From Chromatiaceae bacterium (GTDB lineage: Bacteria; Pseudomonadota; Gammaproteobacteria; Chromatiales; Chromatiaceae), in assembly GCA_024235215.1 (NCBI GenBank), contig JACKMU010000004.1:310001-374000 (forward strand): 64,000 nt of DNA, written 5' to 3'. Numbering within the stretch: position 1 is the stretch's first letter; each line of letters opens with the position of its first letter. Positions 38,241-46,260 of this stretch are shown piece after piece. The position numbers were made by a program, and so were the translations under genes. Below the pieces are notes generated by a model. The model worked only from the letters and a program-made list of their open reading frames with translations, had not been told where the DNA came from and did no database searches.

Positions 38241-39845
38241 GTGGAACAGAGGCCTGATTTCAACGAATCCTCTTCGCCATTGCATACAGACAACACTCTT
38301 GTTGATCATCAATTTGTGGTCATCGACGTTGCTGATATCAAACCCTACGCGTACAACCCGCGCCGTGGCGAGAACCCCGAATACGATCGTATTAAGGACT
38401 CGATACGTGCCGGAGGAATGGACCAGCCGCTGATCGTGACCCAACGACCCGGCGAAACGGACTATACGCTACATGCCGGTGGCAACACCCGGTTGCGGAT
38501 CTACAAAGCGCTGTACCAGGAGACCGGTGCCGAGCGTTTTCGCACAGTGACCTGTGTATATCGACCATGGACTCGGGAGACCGACGTGTTGCTGGCCCAC
38601 CTGCGGGAGAACGATCTGCGCGGCGATCTCAGTTTCATCGATAAGGCGTTGGCGGTTCGGGATGCGAAACGATTGCTTCAACAGGAGCAGGGACCAGGAA
38701 TCATCACGCAGACAGAGCTTGCTGATGTACTGCGCGAGCGTGGCTACGCCTTGAGTCAGGGCCTGATCTCGCAGATGGAGTACAGCACCGAGCGGCTCTT
38801 TCCAGTGTTGCCCACAGCACTGAACAGTGGGCTGGGTCGACCCCAGGTGGAACGGATCCGTCAACTGGATCGGGCTGTCCGCGCGCTCTGGCTGGACCGT
38901 TCGGTGGATACAGAGGAGGAGTTCGACCAGGTGTTTACCGCACTTTGCCTCCGTTACGACGGTCCGGAGTGGGATATCGGGAATCTGCGACGTGCCCTGG
39001 AAGCGGAGATCGCCGAACGTGCCGAAGTGAACATTCAAGCGGTGAGCATGGTACTGGAAGGTTACCTGACCGGCCGGCGCGGTACCGAGGCCGGCTCGGA
39101 TTGGCTCACTCTTGAAGAAGAGACTCTGCAGGAAGCCTTGCAGGAGGACCCCGATGCGGCACACGAACCCCGATCCAGCTTAGCTGGCTCAGCATCGAGC
39201 CAACCTCGATCCCTCGGCAGAGATGATCTGGAAACCCGTGATGTGGATTGCGCACCGGAGATCCCGCGTGAACCTTCGGCCGTTCAGCCATTGGAGCGCA
39301 GCTCCGATGAAACGATGGATGGCACCTCGGAATCCGAGTCTCCTGGTGTCGGGATCACCGAGGCGGCGACCTTACCGAGACCGGCCGATCGCAAGTCACT
39401 GCGCGCCCGGGCCTGGACCCTGGCCAGCCGTTTGGCTCAGCGCAACGGGCTGAGCGATCTGATACAGCCGCTGTCCGGTCAGGGACTAGGTTTTCTGCTG
39501 AGCGATGTGCCCGATCCCGCCCTCGTCGATCAACTCGATGAGGAGAAGCTGGCGCAGCTCTCCATGGTCTGGTGGCACCTTGCCGCGGCGGCTGAGATGA
39601 CCGTCGCACCGGTTGATCAGCTGCTGCCAAGTCTCGATGACGAATCGATATTGCGGCGAGCTCTCGAGGAGCAAGATGCCGGCCTGCTCTTTTCCAGTGT
39701 CTGGACCCTGGATCCGGGCCACATGGGTTATCGCCTCTGGCGCCGGCTCGATGAGCGGGATTGGCGTGACCTCATCGATCTGATGGAGACCTACCGCGGC
39801 TTGCATCACTTAGCGGAGACCTCCGGTGAGCCGCTCTGGTCATGA
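38241..39845 (+). CDS. parB: ICE ParB-like partition/nuclease family protein
   Basis: 534 residues from a GTG. The ParB N-terminal fold is shown by VIDVADIKPYAYNPRRGENPEYDRIKDSIRAGGMDQPLIV, LHAGGNTRLRIYKAL and LLAHLRENDLRGDLSFIDKA. The canonical GERR motif is replaced by GGNTR, as in the ICE ParB subfamily. The second half (residues 280-380) is a low-complexity Ser/Glu/Pro linker and the end is a helical domain. It would bind the ICE partition site, but no ParA gene is beside it. It overlaps the DUF2857 gene by four bases. Confidence 0.88.
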   Translation: MEQRPDFNESSSPLHTDNTLVDHQFVVIDVADIKPYAYNPRRGENPEYDRIKDSIRAGGMDQPLIVTQRPGETDYTLHAGGNTRLRIYKALYQETGAERFRTVTCVYRPWTRETDVLLAHLRENDLRGDLSFIDKALAVRDAKRLLQQEQGPGIITQTELADVLRERGYALSQGLISQMEYSTERLFPVLPTALNSGLGRPQVERIRQLDRAVRALWLDRSVDTEEEFDQVFTALCLRYDGPEWDIGNLRRALEAEIAERAEVNIQAVSMVLEGYLTGRRGTEAGSDWLTLEEETLQEALQEDPDAAHEPRSSLAGSASSQPRSLGRDDLETRDVDCAPEIPREPSAVQPLERSSDETMDGTSESESPGVGITEAATLPRPADRKSLRARAWTLASRLAQRNGLSDLIQPLSGQGLGFLLSDVPDPALVDQLDEEKLAQLSMVWWHLAAAAEMTVAPVDQLLPSLDDESILRRALEEQDAGLLFSSVWTLDPGHMGYRLWRRLDERDWRDLIDLMETYRGLHHLAETSGEPLWS

Positions 39846-40465
39846 ACACGACCGCGGGGACCAAAGAGTCGGAACTGGTCATGGCGGTCTTGCTGTATGC
39901 GATTCGATGCCTTGCCGAGGGTGACACTCATGCGCTGCGCGGTATGCACTTCGGTCCGGAGGAGGTTGCCGCGTTACGAGATATCAACCTGGCCGACCTG
40001 TACCGGGCAGGAACTCTGCAGGCGCATTGCCTCCATATACGCCTCAACCGGAACGTCTACTGGCCGATGCTGGCGCATCTGCGCCGTGAACGCGAGAACG
40101 AAGCGGTACAGCGAGACCTGATCCAGGCCGATGCGCCATTGGAGATGATGAACAACCTGTTCGGTATGGGGCCACGGGAGTATACGCGGCTGCGACGGCT
40201 GCTGACTGCTGATCCCACGATCGGCAGGCCACCTGAGCCGGATGAGGCGACCTCGCACGCCTTGTGGCGTGCCTGGTCCGAGCGCACGCAACAGAGCCCG
40301 ACTGCTTGTCTGACGCCGGAAGACTATTTCGCCTTGTGTGCGGAAACGGGTGCTTCGATGCGCGCCGTGTGGAACCTGACCCAGCGCTGGGATAAGTATG
40401 GTGACCCATCAGCAGAAGGTGAGAAGGGAGTAGCACTCCCTGAGCAAGGGCAGGTCAGCCGGTGA
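39842..40465 (+). CDS. DUF2857 family ICE protein
   Basis: 207 residues. The helical sequence with MNNLFGMGPREYTRLRRLL and a helix-turn-helix-like segment is typical of DUF2857 proteins located between ParB and the STY4528-type gene in this ICE family. Function is not known; DNA binding is likely. Translationally coupled to the ParB gene. Confidence 0.8.
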   Translation: MNTTAGTKESELVMAVLLYAIRCLAEGDTHALRGMHFGPEEVAALRDINLADLYRAGTLQAHCLHIRLNRNVYWPMLAHLRRERENEAVQRDLIQADAPLEMMNNLFGMGPREYTRLRRLLTADPTIGRPPEPDEATSHALWRAWSERTQQSPTACLTPEDYFALCAETGASMRAVWNLTQRWDKYGDPSAEGEKGVALPEQGQVSR

Positions 40466-40471
40466 TTGTCC

Positions 40472-41752
40472 ATGCCTCAGGCAATCCGTGATATCCGGCC
40501 GGAAACCTACGCCCTCGATGCGCTGATCCGTCAATCCATCTCCAGATTACAGCGTTCCGTAACCGACAAACCCGCGGATGCCATGCTCTTCCTGGGCAAC
40601 TGGCACCACGCCTTTCCGGCTCTGTTGGTGCAGGACCCGGTACTGGAACCAGTCGACAAGGTGGTCTGGATGGTGATCTGCCAGCACGGCAGGTCCGCTG
40701 AGAGCAGTACCGCATTTCCGAGCTACAACGAGATCGCCCGCCAGGCTAATATCGCTTCCACTTCCACGGTCTCCCGGGCCATTGCCGTACTGCGTGCAAC
40801 CCGATGGATCTCTTTGTGCGCCCGGGTTCGCGACGGCGGCGGGCGTTTCAAGGGAAATGTCTACGCACTGCATGACGAACCCCTGCCGCTGGCCGATACC
40901 CTGCATCTCGATCCCGAGTACATGGCGTTCATCAAGGCAGGCTGCCAGCACCATCATGCCCGTGTGCGGAAAATCACGCGCGCGATACTGGCCTCGATCG
41001 ACGAGGATATCGGCGCAGGTGTTGATGTGCTGGCACCGGTGAATGTGACGGAACGACGGATTCTGGCAGTGCACGCGCTGCAGCAGGGGAGGTCACAGCG
41101 TTATTTCAGTTTTACGGCTGCCGTCCTGGCCCGGCTGAGCAATCAAAGATCCGTTGTCGAAGAGGTTGACCGCAACCAAAAATCGAAGCCGGAGCATCAC
41201 CGACTTCGAATTTTGAGCCCTCAAAAATCAAAGTCGGTAGGTAGTAGTAGTTGTATATATAAAAAAACAACTACAACAACAAAAACAGAAGATTCGAAAA
41301 AAACCGCGCGCGAAGCGAATGAGGACCCGCAACTGGCGACATTGGTCTACCCACTTCGTCTGGACGACAATCAACGTGCGATGGCGGCACGCTACCTGGC
41401 GGTTGTCCCGCCGGATCAGCGGCAATCGGTGCTGGATGAGCTCGAAGGCCGAATTCGGGCCGAACAGCAGGGTGCCAAGCCGGTCTACGATGAACTGCGC
41501 TACCTCCACCAACTCTGTGCTCAGGTCAATGCCGGTGGATTTCTGCCCAACCTGAGTCTCAAGGTCCAGGGTGAACGCACCCGGCGTACGCAGCAAGCCG
41601 AAGAACGCCGGCAGCAGGCACAAGCAGAGCAACAGGCCCATCGAGAAGCCACGCAGCAGTCACGCAGTGCCCGTGGTGAAAGCTCGCTAGCTGAATTGCG
41701 CCGGATGCTGGGTCTTCCTCCGGCAAAAAACCCCCCAACGATCAATTCCTGA
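40472..41752 (+). CDS. STY4528-type ICE replication protein
   Basis: 426 residues from an ATG at 40472, two codons inside the open frame that starts with TTG. The N-terminal winged helix is seen in SSTAFPSYNEIARQANIASTSTVSRAIAVLRATRWISL with a basic wing (VRDGGGRFKGNVYAL). A Thr/Lys-rich linker (YKKTTTTTKTEDSKK, around residue 265) joins a second helical domain and a Gln-rich tail (RRQQAQAEQQAH). The family is tied to ICE replication by position. Two inverted repeats lie in the linker-coding DNA (41199-41274). Confidence 0.82.
   Translation: MPQAIRDIRPETYALDALIRQSISRLQRSVTDKPADAMLFLGNWHHAFPALLVQDPVLEPVDKVVWMVICQHGRSAESSTAFPSYNEIARQANIASTSTVSRAIAVLRATRWISLCARVRDGGGRFKGNVYALHDEPLPLADTLHLDPEYMAFIKAGCQHHHARVRKITRAILASIDEDIGAGVDVLAPVNVTERRILAVHALQQGRSQRYFSFTAAVLARLSNQRSVVEEVDRNQKSKPEHHRLRILSPQKSKSVGSSSCIYKKTTTTTKTEDSKKTAREANEDPQLATLVYPLRLDDNQRAMAARYLAVVPPDQRQSVLDELEGRIRAEQQGAKPVYDELRYLHQLCAQVNAGGFLPNLSLKVQGERTRRTQQAEERRQQAQAEQQAHREATQQSRSARGESSLAELRRMLGLPPAKNPPTINS
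41199..41274. repeat. Tandem inverted repeats inside the replication gene
   Basis: ACCGACTT (41199-41206) pairs with AAGTCGGT (41231-41238) around a second stem ATTTTGA/TCAAAAT; GTAGTTGT (41247-41254) pairs with ACAACTAC (41267-41274) around an AT-only loop. Together they form two adjacent hairpins in an AT-rich stretch, a composition like that of replication origins. Confidence 0.7.
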
Positions 41753-41768
41753 TCGCGTAAAAGTACCC

Positions 41769-41825
41769 ATTTAGCAGGTGATAAGAAATTATTACAGTGT
41801 AATAATTTCTTATCACCTGCTAAAT
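41769..41825. repeat. Perfect 26-bp inverted repeat
   Basis: Two 26-base arms (41769-41794 and 41800-41825) are exact complements around a CAGTG loop. The ends read ATTTAGC and GCTAAAT. No T-run follows on either strand, which argues against a simple terminator. It may be a protein binding site, a partition site or a transcript stop. Confidence 0.88.
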
Positions 41826-41953
41826 CCTCCCCAGAAAGCCAAATTCCGACCCAAATAAAGCACGCAGGGAGCATGCTTTGTTTCTCCTTCCATTGATGCA
41901 GTGAACTTAAGCACAGTGTCACCAGCATCCAAGGCTCCGGCGGTCGGAGCCAA

Positions 41954-42748
41954 ATGGGGGGAGCGAGGTTGAGCACACAGGAACTGGATCCATCACAGTT
42001 GGCGCAGACCCCGGTTCGGTCTGATCAAACCCAAGTCGAAAACCTGCCGGGCGTCTTGCGCGGTGTGATAACCCTCACACTCGAAACACGTCAGGCGCAG
42101 CGCATGGTCAAAGGACGACCGGGTTCGCCGGACAAGCCGTCCATCATCGGTCTGATTGGGTTCGCCAATCTGCTGCGTGCCATCTGGCATGGCGCGAGGA
42201 CAGATGACCCTTACGCGGATTGGTGGTTGCTTAAGGTGCACGCTGCGCTCGATCAGGCTGACCAGGCACTGCGAGAGCAACTTGAAGCCGTTGAGTTCAG
42301 CCTCACTGCAATCGAGGCGATCAGTGTCGCACCGGGGAGATCCGTCCGGCCGGTGCGCACGCTGCTGCGGTTCAGCAATCCTTACGCCTATCGTGGTGCG
42401 CAGTTGGTCGCCAAGTACGATCGACTGGTTCGTACGGTCCTGACTGCCCAGCACATTGGTGTCATGACCCGTGACGAATCGGAACGTCTGCTCGCCGCAA
42501 GCGCGCGGCAACTGCGCCATGCTTTCCTGAGTCCGATGGGGTACCGACTGACCGGTATAACCCGCTCGGAATTGTTGCAGGGAACTGCCAAACAAGCTCA
42601 GGCACAGGCGAGTATGGGTGAGGTGCCTGCGGAGATCCTCAGTGGTGAGCTGCGTGCACCGCACGCGCCTGTACGCTCCATTCCAGCCTCGAAATTGGCG
42701 CAGCACGTGAAGCTGCAACCGCAACCTGCGAAAGCTGATTCGCCCTGA
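41954..42748 (+). CDS. PFL_4669-type ICE protein (TIGR03761)
   Basis: 264 residues; a TTG at 41969 with GGGGGAG upstream is an alternative start. The family segment GRPGSPDKPSIIGLIGFANLLRAIWHGARTDDPYADWWLLKVHAALDQA is present. Helical with a basic interior, so it is probably nucleic-acid associated. Function unknown. It normally follows the STY4528-type gene, as here. Confidence 0.85.
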   Translation: MGGARLSTQELDPSQLAQTPVRSDQTQVENLPGVLRGVITLTLETRQAQRMVKGRPGSPDKPSIIGLIGFANLLRAIWHGARTDDPYADWWLLKVHAALDQADQALREQLEAVEFSLTAIEAISVAPGRSVRPVRTLLRFSNPYAYRGAQLVAKYDRLVRTVLTAQHIGVMTRDESERLLAASARQLRHAFLSPMGYRLTGITRSELLQGTAKQAQAQASMGEVPAEILSGELRAPHAPVRSIPASKLAQHVKLQPQPAKADSP

Positions 42749-42844
42749 CATAAAAAACGACAACACCATTGGCATTCGATTATTGCTGCTTTCTTCCACC
42801 GCTGTTTCCAGAATCAGGCCAGCATTAAACGACTGGGAGTAGAT

Positions 42845-43240
42845 GTGTCGAAAACTCAGACTGCCGTTGCGGGACAACGGGTCAGTGTGCAGCTGGATCC
42901 TGGCATGCTGGTCGAGGATTTGATCCTGCAGCGCTTTCAATCGTTGTCCAAGCGTCGGCAACCGGAGTGGATCCGGTCTTTGCTGGTCCAGGGGTTTCTG
43001 GCCGAGAGCCGGTTGATACGTCAGCTGAAAGGAGCGGCATCACAAACCCAGGTCGTATCAGGCCGAGTGAAGCAGTCACGTGGGTCGGGATTCGACTTCC
43101 GCGACTGGATCGGTAGGTCGGCAAAGCTGAATCCGGTAGCGAGTTTTACCGCCGAAACTTTAAAAGAGGATCCACCGTATTGTGTGCAGAAAATCAACTC
43201 CACCAAGCCCTTTGCGCACCTGCGCAAAGTGGTGGGGTAA
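42845..43240 (+). CDS. Small basic protein upstream of ParM, possible ParR-like adaptor
   Basis: 131 residues from a GTG. The segment VSVQLDPGMLVEDLILQRFQSLSKRRQPEWIRSLLVQGFL has a strand followed by two helices, like ribbon-helix-helix DNA-binding proteins. The C-terminus is basic and flexible. It ends 28 bases before the actin-like ParM gene, the position expected of the DNA-binding partner of an actin-type segregation system. Family assignment is inferred from size, charge and location. Confidence 0.62.
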   Translation: MSKTQTAVAGQRVSVQLDPGMLVEDLILQRFQSLSKRRQPEWIRSLLVQGFLAESRLIRQLKGAASQTQVVSGRVKQSRGSGFDFRDWIGRSAKLNPVASFTAETLKEDPPYCVQKINSTKPFAHLRKVVG

Positions 43241-43268
43241 CAGATCCGATTGAACCGAGGAGACCTAA

Positions 43269-44288
43269 GTGTCCGATGAGCAGATGAATCCCATTAACGT
43301 CGGTCTGGATGATGGCTACGCTTATACCAAGCTGGCACTGCCGGATGGTCGCCTGATCGCGATTCCCTCCCGCGCCCGATTGGGGAGAGCCAAAGTCACC
43401 TGGATCGATGATGCCAAACAGCAGATCTTTGAATACGAAACCGATGCGCAGTGCTTTGCCGTAGGTGAGGTGGATGGTGAGCCGACCTATTTCGACGCCT
43501 ATCCCTTCTCGGGCCTGAACCGCTCCATTGTGCAGCATGCATTACAGCAAGCGGGACTCGGGGGTCATTCGGTGCATGCGGTCTCCGGCCTGCCGGTGAG
43601 TAGCTTCTATCTCAAGGATGGCAGCCAGAGAGAGGAGACCCTGAGCAAAAAGCGCGACAGCCTCAAACGAGCGGTGCAGCCGATCGACGGCCGTCTTTCC
43701 GCAGCCATCGCCTTCCATGACGTCATCCCCGAGGCACTCGCCGCCTGGTACGACCATGTCATCACCGAATCCGATGCCGGTGTGCAGTTGGAGTCTGAAC
43801 GGCTTCACGCACCGGTGGCGGTGGTCGACATCGGCGGGCGCACGACCGATTACGTCGTGGTGACCGACCAGGCGGTGCAGCATGGTTCGTCGGGTTCGCT
43901 GCGCTGCGGATTGTTGGATATGAAACAGGAAGTGACCGAGGGCATTCGCGCCCGCTTCGACCTGGAAGAGGTCAGCGAACGTGTCGTCGAGGCAGCGATA
44001 CAGAAAGGCTCGGTACGGCTGTTCGGTAAAGACTGCGATGTATCGGACCTGATCAAAAACGCACAGCTTCAGCTGGTCGAGCGTCTGCATGCTGAAACCC
44101 AACGCCAGCTGGGACGTGGGGCGGAACTCGAGCGCATTCTCTTCGTTGGGGGCGGTGCGGTCGCACTTGCTGCCCAGATACGGGATTGGTTTCCGAACCA
44201 GGCCGTCGCAGAGCACCCGGCCTTTGCCAATGCGCGCGGTATGCTGAAATACCTGCGCTATGTCTGCGAGACGCCTCGCGATGGCTGA
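43269..44288 (+). CDS. parM: Actin-like ParM/StbA plasmid-segregation ATPase
   Basis: 339 residues from a GTG with GAGGAG upstream. The actin-fold signatures are visible: phosphate-1 INVGLDDGYAYTKL, the connect/phosphate-2 AVVDIGGRTTDYVVV and adenosine ILFVGGGAVAL. Length matches ParM/StbA rather than MreB. It forms nucleotide-driven filaments that separate DNA copies. The small basic gene upstream is the probable adaptor. The downstream DNA contains nested inverted repeats (44358-44407). Confidence 0.87.
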   Translation: MSDEQMNPINVGLDDGYAYTKLALPDGRLIAIPSRARLGRAKVTWIDDAKQQIFEYETDAQCFAVGEVDGEPTYFDAYPFSGLNRSIVQHALQQAGLGGHSVHAVSGLPVSSFYLKDGSQREETLSKKRDSLKRAVQPIDGRLSAAIAFHDVIPEALAAWYDHVITESDAGVQLESERLHAPVAVVDIGGRTTDYVVVTDQAVQHGSSGSLRCGLLDMKQEVTEGIRARFDLEEVSERVVEAAIQKGSVRLFGKDCDVSDLIKNAQLQLVERLHAETQRQLGRGAELERILFVGGGAVALAAQIRDWFPNQAVAEHPAFANARGMLKYLRYVCETPRDG

Positions 44289-44357
44289 TCGTTTTGAGAG
44301 TTTCGAACCGGTTTTATCCGTCGTCACTGCGGACTCAGTGGCAAAGCAGGCACCTTC

Positions 44358-44407
44358 GGACCGTGTAACAGGTGCAACGACTGTCTGTTACAGATGGTTG
44401 TCGGTCC
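44358..44407. repeat. Nested inverted repeats between parM and the DUF3577 gene
   Basis: An inner 8-bp stem (TGTAACAG at 44364-44371 with CTGTTACA at 44385-44392) is enclosed by GGACC (44358-44362) and GGTCC (44403-44407). It could be the parM terminator, part of a structured leader of the next gene or a ParM-system binding site. Confidence 0.6.
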
Positions 44408-44443
44408 ATCTTCTGGGAGCATACCTGCTCTCGGATTTACTCA

Positions 44444-44471
44444 CCCTGCCGGGGAAGCCTTCCCGCCAGGG
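44444..44471 (+). promoter_or_regulatory. Leader hairpin 1 (before the DUF3577 gene)
   Basis: CCCTG (44444-44448) pairs with CAGGG (44467-44471), and CGGGGAA with TTCCCG inside it, leaving a tiny CC/GC loop. An SD (AAGGAGA) and ATG follow 43 bases later. Two more hairpins of this plan stand before the next two genes. Confidence 0.7.
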
Positions 44472-44513
44472 ATGCGCTCTCTCCGGATCTCTGACTTGTT
44501 GAAGGAGAAAGCC

Positions 44514-44912
44514 ATGTCCAATCCAGATAGTGTCAAATACTATGATCTTCACACCACCGGTCTCGGTTATCTGAACCGGGTCAGGGAGGTGACGCCGAAA
44601 GAGGGGAAACCTTTTTTGGCCGTCTCCATTGCTGCGCTTCGGGGCAGCGTCGACGACGTCCGTTACACCCATGTCGAGTGTCGCGTGTCCGGCCAGCAGG
44701 CGCAGAAACTGATGCGTCAGCTCAAACCGGCCGTCGAGGGCAGACTCAAGGTGCTCGTGGGATTCACGCTCAGCGATCTGTTTGCTGAGCCCTTCACCTT
44801 CAAGAGCGGCGACAAGGCCGGCGAAACAGGTGTCAGTCTCAAGGCCCGTCTGCTTCGCATCAGTTGGGCGAAGGTGGATGGTCAACCGTTCTACACCGAG
44901 CAAGCCGCTTAA
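44514..44912 (+). CDS. DUF3577 (STY4534-type) ICE replication-associated protein
   Basis: 132 residues from the ATG at 44514 with AAGGAGA upstream. The DUF3577 pattern is seen in YYDLHTTGLGYLNRVREVTPKEGKPFLAVSIAALRGSVDDVRYTHVECRVSG; the second half is a beta-rich fold like a single-strand DNA-binding protein. Family members sit in ICE replication modules. A structured leader precedes it. I recall a published DUF3577 RNA motif ahead of such genes, which could not be checked here. Confidence 0.85.
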   Translation: MSNPDSVKYYDLHTTGLGYLNRVREVTPKEGKPFLAVSIAALRGSVDDVRYTHVECRVSGQQAQKLMRQLKPAVEGRLKVLVGFTLSDLFAEPFTFKSGDKAGETGVSLKARLLRISWAKVDGQPFYTEQAA

Positions 44913-44956
44913 TGTCACACAAGACCGGATGATCCACTCATCCGGTCTCACTTCCA

Positions 44957-44983
44957 CCCATCGGGGAGCCACTTCCCGACGGG
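44957..44983 (+). promoter_or_regulatory. Leader hairpin 2 (before the RadC-like gene)
   Basis: CCC (44957-44959) pairs with GGG (44981-44983), and CGGGGAG with CTTCCCG (one G-T pair) inside it around a CCA loop. AAGGAGA and the ATG follow about 33 bases later. Same plan as hairpin 1. Confidence 0.68.
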
Positions 44984-45016
44984 GCAGGTCTCCCCATCTT
45001 TGTAAGGAGACTTGTC

Positions 45017-45532
45017 ATGTCCTATCGGATCTCAACGGATGTTTGCGAACGCGAAGACCGGTTCGCCGATCTGAAACCTTCGCTACTCAGTGCAGAGGAG
45101 AAGCAATCCCTGGTGACCTTGGCCCTGGATATTTTGAAACAACGCCATCGCGCGGGTCGGGTGCTCAGTAGTCCGAACGATACTCGGGCCTATCTGCAGC
45201 TGAAGCTCGCCGATCGCAAGGCGGAGATGTTTGGATGCCTTTTTCTGACTAATCGTCATCGCATCATCGAGGTGGCCGAGCTTTTTCAGGGCACTATCGA
45301 TGGTGCATCGGTTCATCCGCGCGTCGTCGTACAAAAGGCGTTGGAGGTCAATGCGGCCGCCGTCGTTTTTTTTCACAACCATCCTTCTCAAGTCGCCGAA
45401 CCCAGTCACGCGGACGAGGCGATTACCCGAAGGCTAAAAGATGCACTCGCACTGGTTGATGTACGCGTCCTCGATCATTTCGTGGTCGCGGCCGGTGAAA
45501 CGTTCTCGTTTGCCGAATCGGGACGTATCTGA
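45017..45532 (+). CDS. radC: RadC-like JAB/MPN domain protein
   Basis: 171 residues. The metal-site motif reads HNHPSQVAEPSHADEAITRRLKDA, the JAB signature HxH...SxxD, with a Glu in the preceding strand (NRHRIIEVAELFQGTIDGA). The N-terminal helix-hairpin-helix part of long RadC proteins is missing, as in ICE-borne RadC homologues. It may be a metalloprotease or a DNA-processing protein; the role is unsettled. It has an AAGGAGA site and its own leader hairpin. Confidence 0.92.
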   Translation: MSYRISTDVCEREDRFADLKPSLLSAEEKQSLVTLALDILKQRHRAGRVLSSPNDTRAYLQLKLADRKAEMFGCLFLTNRHRIIEVAELFQGTIDGASVHPRVVVQKALEVNAAAVVFFHNHPSQVAEPSHADEAITRRLKDALALVDVRVLDHFVVAAGETFSFAESGRI

Positions 45533-45551
45533 AAGTCCTGTTGTTTAAACA

Positions 45552-45584
45552 CCCTGCCGGGAGAGCATCTTCTTTCCCGGTGGG
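45552..45584 (+). promoter_or_regulatory. Leader hairpin 3 (before the DUF6573 gene)
   Basis: CCC (45552-45554) pairs with GGG (45582-45584); the inner CCGGGAGAG pairs with CTTTCCCGG (one G-T pair) around a CATCTT loop. AAGGAGA and the ATG at 45626 follow 42 bases later. Confidence 0.68.
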
Positions 45585-45625
45585 TGGAGGTGCGACCTGG
45601 CCTTATTCCATACAAGGAGAGCACG

Positions 45626-46054
45626 ATGTCAAATCAAACCATCAAGCCGGTAGAACATCCATTCTTCGGTGAAGTCATTTCAACTTACACCCGCGCACAG
45701 GCCATCGACGATGGCGTGCTGATCGATGCGGGTCCGATGGCAAAGGAGGCCGGTTTCAAGTGGCCAGTGGCATTGACCGCTGCTGTCTGGAGTGATTGTG
45801 TCGCATGGTCCGATGCCGACAGCGAAGCACAGGTCTACCAGGATCAATCCGGAAGACTCTATGATGTACTGTTCATGGCAGCCTTCGCCATCAAGACAAG
45901 TACCGGTACCGGAGATCGGCTGTTGTATGAACTCTACCGGGTTCCCCGGGATGGCTTTTCAACCAAGCCCAATTTGGTGACGCTGAAACTGATCGTCGGA
46001 CCTGGTGATGATGGTCGTCCGGTCATGACGGTGATGTTGCCTGGAGAAGACTAA
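45626..46054 (+). CDS. DUF6573-like ICE protein
   Basis: 142 residues from the ATG at 45626 (AAGGAGA upstream); the frame's earlier ATG at 45584 lacks a ribosome site. FFGEVISTYTRAQAIDDGVLIDAGPMAKEAGFKWPVALTAAVWSDC is the recurrent sequence of this small ICE family, whose function is unknown. It completes a three-gene group with like leaders. Confidence 0.72.
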   Translation: MSNQTIKPVEHPFFGEVISTYTRAQAIDDGVLIDAGPMAKEAGFKWPVALTAAVWSDCVAWSDADSEAQVYQDQSGRLYDVLFMAAFAIKTSTGTGDRLLYELYRVPRDGFSTKPNLVTLKLIVGPGDDGRPVMTVMLPGED

Positions 46055-46260
46055 TCATCGCCGGAATGTTCCGGTATCTTACCCCTCGCCGCTGGGTTAA
46101 AGCGGCATCCAATCCTGGGTGCGAACATCTGAAGTTGGTAAAGTCAGAAAGTGATAACTGCCAATATGAAATTCTGCGATAAACTCCCTTCGAATGATCT
46201 ATCTGCCAACGTCTATGTTCAACGGCACTGATTAAGTCAGTACGCAGCTGAAGCCACTTA

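Noticed and set aside
41256..41270. A-run in the replication gene as a frameshift site
   Set aside because: The reading frame does not give a proper slippery heptamer and the zero frame stays open to the end.
44260..44502. 80-codon rightward frame after parM
   Set aside because: It overlaps the nested stems and leader hairpin 1 and shows no coding pattern; structure explains the DNA better.
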